Origin: JBBQFD01 sp038321575
GTDB taxonomy: Bacteria > Bacillota_I > Bacilli_A > RF39 > UBA660
Length of the DNA: 10,302 nucleotides
Assembly (NCBI GenBank): GCA_038321575.1
Contig: JBBQFD010000022.1
Location: 1 to 10,302 of the forward strand
Direction: 5' to 3'
In this document: piece by piece, positions 6,954-10,302 of the stretch
Position numbering within the stretch: the first letter of the stretch is position 1
Layout of the letters: every line of letters starts with the position of its first letter
Translations under genes and position numbers: made by a program
The notes under the pieces: generated by a model
Database searches by the model: none
What the model was told of the DNA's origin: nothing
Seen by the model: the letters and a program-made list of their open reading frames with translations, nothing else

Positions 6954-7874
6954 CTATTCTTTTATTTTTTCAATTACTCTTAATTTAGCGCTACGTGCAC
7001 GATTATTAATTTCAATTTCTTCTTCCGTTGGATCGATATTAGCAATTAATTTATAATTTGGTAAATAAGCTTCTGGAATCACTGGCATATTTCTTAAGTT
7101 TGGATCTAATGCACTATGTTCCTTAAATACTTCTTTACAAATCTTATCTTCCAGCGAATGAAAAGTTATCACACATACTCTTCCACCGACTTTAATCATT
7201 TGAAGAGATTGTTCTAAAGCGTTTTTAAAAACGTTTAGTTCATCATTAACTTCAATTCTTAAAGCTTGAAATACCTTACGAGCTGGATGTTTATCCCTTT
7301 TATATCTTTCTGGAACGCTGCTTTTTATGACTTCAACTAATTCAAGGGTTGTATCAATTGTTTTAGTTGAACGTTTATTCACGATATTCTTAGCAATACT
7401 TGTAGCATATTTTTCTTCTCCATATAAATAGAAAATATTAACTAAAGCATCATAAGAATAATTGTTTACAATATAATGAGCATTTAATGGATTATCTTGA
7501 TCCATACGCATATCTAACTTTGCATCTTGGTGGAAACTAAAACCACGGTCACCTTCATCTAACTGTGGACTAGATACTCCAAGGTCAAAAAGGATGCCAT
7601 CGACAAACTTTATGTCTCGGCTATTCAATTCTTCTTTAAGATGAACAAAGTTGTTTTTTATGATCACATAATTTGATGCAATCGCACTTAGCCTTTCGGT
7701 ACTATATGCGATCGCATCTTTATCTTGATCAAAGGCGAAAAGATAACCCCTATTTATTCTTTTAAGTATTTCGCTGCTATGTCCCCCATAGCCTAGCGTT
7801 GTATCTACGATAATACTATCTTCATGTAGGTTTAAATATTTAAGACATTCGTCTAGTAAGACGCTCTTATGCAT
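6954..7874 (-). CDS. rsmH: 16S rRNA (cytosine-1402-N4)-methyltransferase RsmH (MraW)
   Basis: A cytoplasmic SAM-dependent methyltransferase that N4-methylates C1402 of 16S rRNA in the ribosomal P site. The 306 residues contain the family hallmarks: MHKSVLLDEC at the N-terminus, SAM motif VDTTLGYGGHS (23-33), FDQDKDA (48-54), LFDLGVSSPQLD (95-106) with RGFSF (110-114) and LDMRMD (120-125), PARKVFQALRIEVNDEL (197-213) and GGRVCVITFHSLED (230-243), and the C-terminal NNRARSAKLRVIE. I chose the ATG at 7874 over the upstream GTG (7883) and ATG (7880) because it gives the family-typical N-terminus and an 8-nt spacing from GAGG; the upstream codons lie within or directly against that Shine-Dalgarno sequence. 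It is second in the operon, 10 nt after mraZ. Length is normal. Confidence 0.96.
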   Translation of the reverse strand: MHKSVLLDECLKYLNLHEDSIIVDTTLGYGGHSSEILKRINRGYLFAFDQDKDAIAYSTERLSAIASNYVIIKNNFVHLKEELNSRDIKFVDGILFDLGVSSPQLDEGDRGFSFHQDAKLDMRMDQDNPLNAHYIVNNYSYDALVNIFYLYGEEKYATSIAKNIVNKRSTKTIDTTLELVEVIKSSVPERYKRDKHPARKVFQALRIEVNDELNVFKNALEQSLQMIKVGGRVCVITFHSLEDKICKEVFKEHSALDPNLRNMPVIPEAYLPNYKLIANIDPTEEEIEINNRARSAKLRVIEKIKE

Positions 7875-7878
7875 TATC

Positions 7879-7886
7879 ATCACCTC
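7879..7886 (-). promoter_or_regulatory. rsmH ribosome binding site overlapping the mraZ stop codon
   Basis: The minus strand reads GAGGTGAT, an eight-base match to the anti-Shine-Dalgarno. The mraZ TGA (7887-7885) overlaps its first two bases. The GAGG core lies 8 nt from the ATG at 7874, which decides between three alternative rsmH start codons and implies translational coupling with mraZ. Confidence 0.8.
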
Positions 7887-8319
7887 AAATATTTAACTTT
7901 GATGAGAATAGATTATCGGCGATATCTGATAAGTTTTCTTCATTAAGATCAATAAATTGTTCCCAACGATCTTTACTCCAGACTTCCAAGCGGTCGTTAA
8001 CACCAATAATGACACATTCCTTTTTAAGGTCTGCATATTTAATTAATGGTGCTGAAACATTGATTCGTCCTTGCTTATCAAATTCGCATTCAGTGGCTCC
8101 AGATAGAAAGAAACGCATAAAATTACGTGCATCTTTCGTGTTAGGTAATTCTTTATATTTAGTGATTATACTATTCCACTCATCTTTTGGATATACGAAT
8201 AAACAGTTATCCAAACCACGAGTTACAATAAACTTCTCCCCAAGTTCATAACGAACTTTGGCAGGTATTGTAAGTCTTCCTTTTTCGTCAATTGCATAAT
8301 GGTATTCTCCCATAAACAT
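7885..8319 (-). CDS. mraZ: Transcriptional regulator MraZ
   Basis: A DNA-binding regulator of the division and cell wall cluster, built from two tandem SpoVT/AbrB-like half-domains and known in other species to form ring-shaped oligomers. The 144-residue protein shows the paired signature motifs: D11-x-K-G-R15 in AIDEKGRLTIPAKVR, and D81-K-Q-G-R85 in DKQGRINVSAPL. The ATG at 8319 gives the family-standard MFMGEY start. An ATG 24 nt upstream is in frame, but it would add WKKVGDI and would start inside the operator boxes and upstream of the Shine-Dalgarno sequence. First gene of the operon; it ends in TGA, the base for calling code 11. It is probably autoregulated through the four GTGG boxes just upstream. 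Length is normal for the family. Confidence 0.96.
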   Translation of the reverse strand: MFMGEYHYAIDEKGRLTIPAKVRYELGEKFIVTRGLDNCLFVYPKDEWNSIITKYKELPNTKDARNFMRFFLSGATECEFDKQGRINVSAPLIKYADLKKECVIIGVNDRLEVWSKDRWEQFIDLNEENLSDIADNLFSSKLNI

Positions 8320-8322
8320 AAT

Positions 8323-8329
8323 ATCACCC
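8323..8329 (-). promoter_or_regulatory. mraZ ribosome binding site, overlapping MraZ box 4
   Basis: The minus strand reads GGGTGAT, complementary to the GGUGAU end of the anti-Shine-Dalgarno, 3 nt before the ATG at 8319. Its first two bases are also the end of the most downstream GTGG box, so bound protein on the DNA would cover the translation initiation region. Confidence 0.6.
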
Positions 8330-8361
8330 ACTTTTTTCCACATTTAACCACTGTTTACCAC
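8328..8361 (-). promoter_or_regulatory. MraZ operator: four GTGG boxes at exact 10-bp spacing
   Basis: On the minus strand GTGG occurs at 8361-8358, 8351-8348, 8341-8338 and 8331-8328, each step exactly 10 bp and so on one face of the helix. Three of the four read AGTGG and one reads TGTGG. Known MraZ sites are tandem GTGG-containing boxes at about one-turn spacing upstream of mraZ (TGGGN5-type in Escherichia coli, AAAGTG-type in Mollicutes), so this is very probably the autoregulatory operator. It runs from just upstream of the predicted start site (near 8356) to the mraZ Shine-Dalgarno. Confidence 0.88.
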
Positions 8362-8362
8362 T

Positions 8363-8391
8363 ATTCTAACCTTTTTTTACCCTTTTGTAAA
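8363..8391 (-). promoter_or_regulatory. Predicted promoter of the mraZ-rsmH-ftsL-pbpB operon
   Basis: On the minus strand, TTTACA (8391-8386; one mismatch to TTGACA), a 17-nt spacer and TAGAAT (8368-8363; one mismatch to TATAAT). The start site would be near 8356, inside the GTGG box array. MraZ bound there would obstruct open complex formation or promoter clearance, consistent with repression. Confidence 0.75.
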
Positions 8392-8422
8392 TACTTTTTG
8401 ATTATTTTATACAAAAAGGTTA
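8367..8422. repeat. 10-bp inverted repeat flanking the mraZ -35 region
   Basis: TAACCTTTTT (8367-8376) and its reverse complement AAAAAGGTTA (8413-8422) lie 36 bp apart, on either side of the mraZ -35 box. The left arm overlaps the -10 box. It could be a second regulator's site or a chance product of AT-rich sequence; there is no direct functional evidence. Confidence 0.35.
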
Positions 8423-8429
8423 ACACATT

Positions 8430-8454
8430 AAAAAAGAGGATAATATCTCCTCTT
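8430..8454 (-). terminator. Orphan Rho-independent terminator upstream of mraZ
   Basis: On the minus strand, AAGAGGA (8454-8448) pairs with TCCTCTT (8440-8434) around GATATTA, and the T run continues to 8430. The plus strand after the stem is TATATTAAAA, a poor U-tract, so it acts on minus-strand RNA. No minus-strand gene lies between it and pnp, about 1.1 kb away. It may insulate mraZ from antisense transcription across prsA. Confidence 0.55.
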
Positions 8455-8487
8455 ATATTAAAATGATCTTTTCCACCTAATTTATAG

Positions 8488-8516
8488 TTGTATTTTTAGT
8501 AATTATTTGGTATTAT
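8488..8516 (+). promoter_or_regulatory. Predicted prsA promoter (extended -10)
   Basis: TTGTAT (8488-8493), a 17-nt spacer and TATTAT (8511-8516; one mismatch to consensus), with TGG directly before the -10 as an extended element. The start site would be near 8523, giving a leader of about 19 nt with AAGGAGG at 8531-8537, 4 nt before the ATG at 8542. Confidence 0.6.
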
Positions 8517-8541
8517 ATGTAAGTACGATCAAGGAGGAAAT

Positions 8542-9525
8542 ATGAAAAAGAATGTACTATTACTAAGTGTAAGCGCTATTATATTAGTAGCCTTCAGTTA
8601 TGGATTGTTTTCAGCTATTAATGCTAAACACCTTGCTGAATTAAAAAACGGAAAGGATATCGTTGCAAAGATTGATGGTTTAACCATTACAGCTGATGAT
8701 TTATATAATAAATTAAAAGCTACTGCAGGAACATCGATTACGATTAAAATGATTGATGATTATATTGCAAATAAAGAATTTCCAGTAACGGCAGCTATTA
8801 CCACTACTGCTCAAGAACAATTAGATACTTATAAATTGCAATATCAACAACAAGGTCAAGACTTTGCTGCTGAAATAGCAAGATATGGTTATGCAAATGA
8901 AGCTGCTTTTAAAGAATATTTAATCTTCACAATTCAACAAAACAATATTGTGGAAAAATATTTAACTGATCATTTAACAACTGCCGATATTGAAAAATAT
9001 TATAAAGATGAAATATTTGGTGCTATAACTGCAAGACATATCTTAATAACACCAAAAACAACCTCAACAATGACAGCAATAGAAATTACAGCAGCTGAGG
9101 CTACCGCTTTAGCTACAGCAAAAGAAGTTATTGCTAAACTAAAAGCTGGGGAAAAGTTTACTGATTTAGTTAAAGAGTATTCAGCTGATACCGCATCAGT
9201 TGCGGATGGTGGAAAATTAACCTTTAAAAAAGCCGAAGTTGATCCGGGATTCTGGGCCGGTGCTTATCCTCTTAAAGATAACGCTTATACCCAAACACCC
9301 GTTAAATCAGCTTATGGATATCACATTATCTTAAAATTAAGTCAAACAGCTAAGCCTACTTTAAAAGAAGCTAAAGCTGATATCGTTAAAGAAATGATTG
9401 ATACTAAATTAAGAACTGATACTGCTCTATTTAGTAAAACTTTAGATAATGTAAGAAAATCATATAAAATGAATATTATGGATAGTTACATTAAAGACAT
9501 TTATGATATTAATTTAACTAAATAA
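8542..9525 (+). CDS. prsA: PrsA/SurA-like extracytoplasmic peptidyl-prolyl isomerase, not a lipoprotein
   Basis: Probably a foldase that helps exported proteins fold on the outer face of the membrane. The 327 residues show an N-terminal hydrophobic segment (about 5-26) after MKKN, a helical SurA_N-like chaperone region (about 38-150; ADDLYNKLKA, then EEAAFKEYL-like helices and DIEKYYKDE), a parvulin rotamase domain (about 163-266) opening with ARHILI and closing with GYHIILKL, including the DGGKL turn (222-226), and a C-terminal helix (about 273-305). The parvulin domain carries a Thr/Ala-rich insertion at about 173-190. Bacillus PrsA is a lipoprotein, but this protein contains no cysteine at all, so it must be anchored by an uncleaved helix or be cleaved at a site such as SAINA/K (residues 24-28) and released. 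It has its own promoter and terminator. PrsA is the best family name; a general PpiC-type foldase is the alternative. Confidence 0.85.
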   Translation: MKKNVLLLSVSAIILVAFSYGLFSAINAKHLAELKNGKDIVAKIDGLTITADDLYNKLKATAGTSITIKMIDDYIANKEFPVTAAITTTAQEQLDTYKLQYQQQGQDFAAEIARYGYANEAAFKEYLIFTIQQNNIVEKYLTDHLTTADIEKYYKDEIFGAITARHILITPKTTSTMTAIEITAAEATALATAKEVIAKLKAGEKFTDLVKEYSADTASVADGGKLTFKKAEVDPGFWAGAYPLKDNAYTQTPVKSAYGYHIILKLSQTAKPTLKEAKADIVKEMIDTKLRTDTALFSKTLDNVRKSYKMNIMDSYIKDIYDINLTK

Positions 9526-9534
9526 ATTAAGCAC

Positions 9535-9563
9535 AAAAAAAGTAGCAATAATTGCTACTTTTT
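9535..9563. terminator. Bidirectional terminator between prsA and pnp
   Basis: AGTAGCA (9541-9547) pairs with TGCTACT (9553-9559) around ATAAT. Seven A residues lie on the left (9535-9541) and five T residues on the right (9559-9563), so both strands have a stem followed by a U-tract. It sits 9 nt after the prsA stop and just downstream of the pnp stop, and serves both convergent genes. Confidence 0.85.
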
Positions 9564-9566
9564 ATT

Positions 9567-10302
9567 TTACTTTATTGCGTCTTTACGTGATAAATTAAGT
9601 CTTCCACGATTGTCATAACCTAACGATTTAACTAATATCTCATCGCCAACTTTTACAACATCACTTGGTTTTTCAACACGTTCTTCTGCTAATTGTGATA
9701 CATGAACTAAACCATCACAACCTGGCCATAATTCTACAAAGCAACCAAAGTCTTCAACTTTAACAACTTTACCAGTATAAATCTTATTGATTTCTACTTC
9801 ACGTGTTAAATTTTCAATCATTAACATTGCTTTATCAATAATAGCATAATCAGTGTGATAGATAATTACGCGTCCATCATCTTCAATATCAATCTTAACC
9901 GCGTTTTTATCACTTACTGTTAAGACATTACTTGATTCTAAGATAATACGAGTAATCGTTTCACCACCACGTCCAATAACATCTTTAATCTTATCTGGAT
10001 TAATACGCATTTGACGTATTTTAGGTGCATACTTGCTTAATTCTTTACGTGGTTCTTTAAGTGTTTTTTCCATTACATCAAGGATTTGCATACGTGCAAT
10101 CTTGGCTTGAGCTAAAGCTTCAACTAAGATTTGACGTGTAATACCTTTGATTTTAATATCCATTTGTAAAGCACAAATACCATTTCTCGTACCTGCCACT
10201 TTAAAGTCCATATCACCCATGTGATCCTCTAAACCTTGAATATCGGTAAGAATAGTATACTTATCATCTTTAGTAATTAAACCCATAGCAATTCCTGCAA
10301 CT
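9567..10302 (-). CDS. pnp: Polyribonucleotide nucleotidyltransferase PNPase (C-terminal part, gene continues past right edge)
   Basis: PNPase degrades RNA 3'-to-5' by phosphorolysis in the RNA degradosome. The window holds about 244 C-terminal codons; the frame stays open through the ATG at 10286 to the edge, with VAGI directly before MGLI as in the family's conserved PVAGIAMGL motif, so that ATG is internal and not the start. The visible part covers the end of the second RNase PH domain with [15 protein letters not shown] (the active-site Asp cluster), a linker helix, a KH domain with the GXXG motif in [11 protein letters not shown], and an S1 domain ([27 protein letters not shown]). The protein stops soon after the S1 domain at RKDAIK, without the long acidic tail seen in some proteobacteria. 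It converges with prsA and shares its terminator. Confidence 0.96.
   Translation of the reverse strand, partial: VAGIAMGLITKDDKYTILTDIQGLEDHMGDMDFKVAGTRNGICALQMDIKIKGITRQILVEALAQAKIARMQILDVMEKTLKEPRKELSKYAPKIRQMRINPDKIKDVIGRGGETITRIILESSNVLTVSDKNAVKIDIEDDGRVIIYHTDYAIIDKAMLMIENLTREVEINKIYTGKVVKVEDFGCFVELWPGCDGLVHVSQLAEERVEKPSDVVKVGDEILVKSLGYDNRGRLNLSRKDAIK

Larger units (their letters stand above)
4434..8391 (-). other. Division operon mraZ-rsmH-ftsL-pbpB
   Basis: Four genes on one strand with gaps of 10, 10 and 14 nt, one promoter (8391-8363) and one terminator (4464-4434). Ribosome binding sites overlap or abut the preceding stop codons, so translational coupling is likely. The order is the conserved start of the dcw cluster, but the mur, mraY and ftsW genes that often follow pbpB are absent here and the unit is closed by a terminator. 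Confidence 0.85.

Noticed and set aside
7875..7883. Upstream GTG and ATG starts for rsmH
   Set aside because: They overlap or directly abut the GAGGTGAT Shine-Dalgarno sequence; the ATG at 7874 has correct spacing and gives the family N-terminus.
8009..8251. Plus-strand ORF of 80 codons inside mraZ
   Set aside because: Antisense to mraZ, whose reading frame carries both conserved DxxGR motifs; no ribosome binding site or recognisable domain.
8320..8343. Extension of mraZ to an upstream in-frame ATG (adds MWKKVGDI)
   Set aside because: The extra codons lie in the GTGG boxes and upstream of the Shine-Dalgarno sequence, and MraZ proteins characteristically start MFMGEY.
8473..8476. A fifth GTGG box (minus strand) near prsA as part of the MraZ operator
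   Set aside because: It lies 115 bp from the nearest box and out of the 10-bp phase; a single GTGG is expected by chance.
1..10302. CRISPR arrays, tRNA or rRNA genes, insertion sequences, attachment sites, phage or defence genes
   Set aside because: I saw no direct repeat-spacer pattern, cloverleaf, transposase motif or target-site duplication; all coding sequence is accounted for by housekeeping genes.

Overview
The window is AT-rich DNA with strong Shine-Dalgarno sites. It looks like a low-GC member of the Bacillota, Bacilli sensu lato, near the Erysipelotrichia/RF39/Izemoplasmatales-type lineages that sit close to the Mollicutes. The assignment is an inference from compact genes, short intergenic regions, a 978-residue DnaE and Mollicutes-style GTGG boxes upstream of mraZ. 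TGG encodes Trp and mraZ ends in TGA, so the standard bacterial code 11 fits best. A division transpeptidase with PASTA domains implies a peptidoglycan wall, which excludes a classical mycoplasma.

Layout, left to right. (1) 1-1242, minus: the N-terminal 414 codons of recG, running off the left edge. (2) 1243-1440: no protein gene, but a dense regulatory block. It holds the recG promoter on the minus strand, and on the plus strand a promoter, a strongly structured stretch of about 98 nt and a Rho-independent terminator, which together look like an unannotated small RNA. A bidirectional terminator shared with dnaE follows. (3) 1441-4377, minus: dnaE, with its own near-consensus promoter. (4) 4434-8391, minus: a compact division operon, mraZ-rsmH-ftsL-pbpB. 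It starts at a good promoter followed by four GTGG boxes spaced exactly 10 bp apart (the MraZ operator) and ends in a terminator overlapping the pbpB stop codon. (5) 8392-8541: a divergent intergenic region with an orphan minus-strand terminator and the prsA promoter. (6) 8542-9525, plus: a PrsA/SurA-like parvulin foldase. (7) 9567-10302, minus: the 3' part of pnp (polynucleotide phosphorylase), separated from prsA by a bidirectional terminator.

Functionally, the division operon supplies its own regulator (MraZ), the 16S rRNA methyltransferase RsmH, the divisome bitopic protein FtsL and the septal transpeptidase. PrsA probably helps fold exported proteins, which may include such penicillin-binding proteins. 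recG and dnaE are replication and repair genes with separate promoters.

Most of the window is ordinary housekeeping DNA. The observation most likely to be new is the plus-strand small RNA candidate at about 1316-1413. Next come the geometry of the MraZ operator, which reaches into the mraZ ribosome binding site, and a DnaE whose PHP domain has lost its metal-binding histidines.
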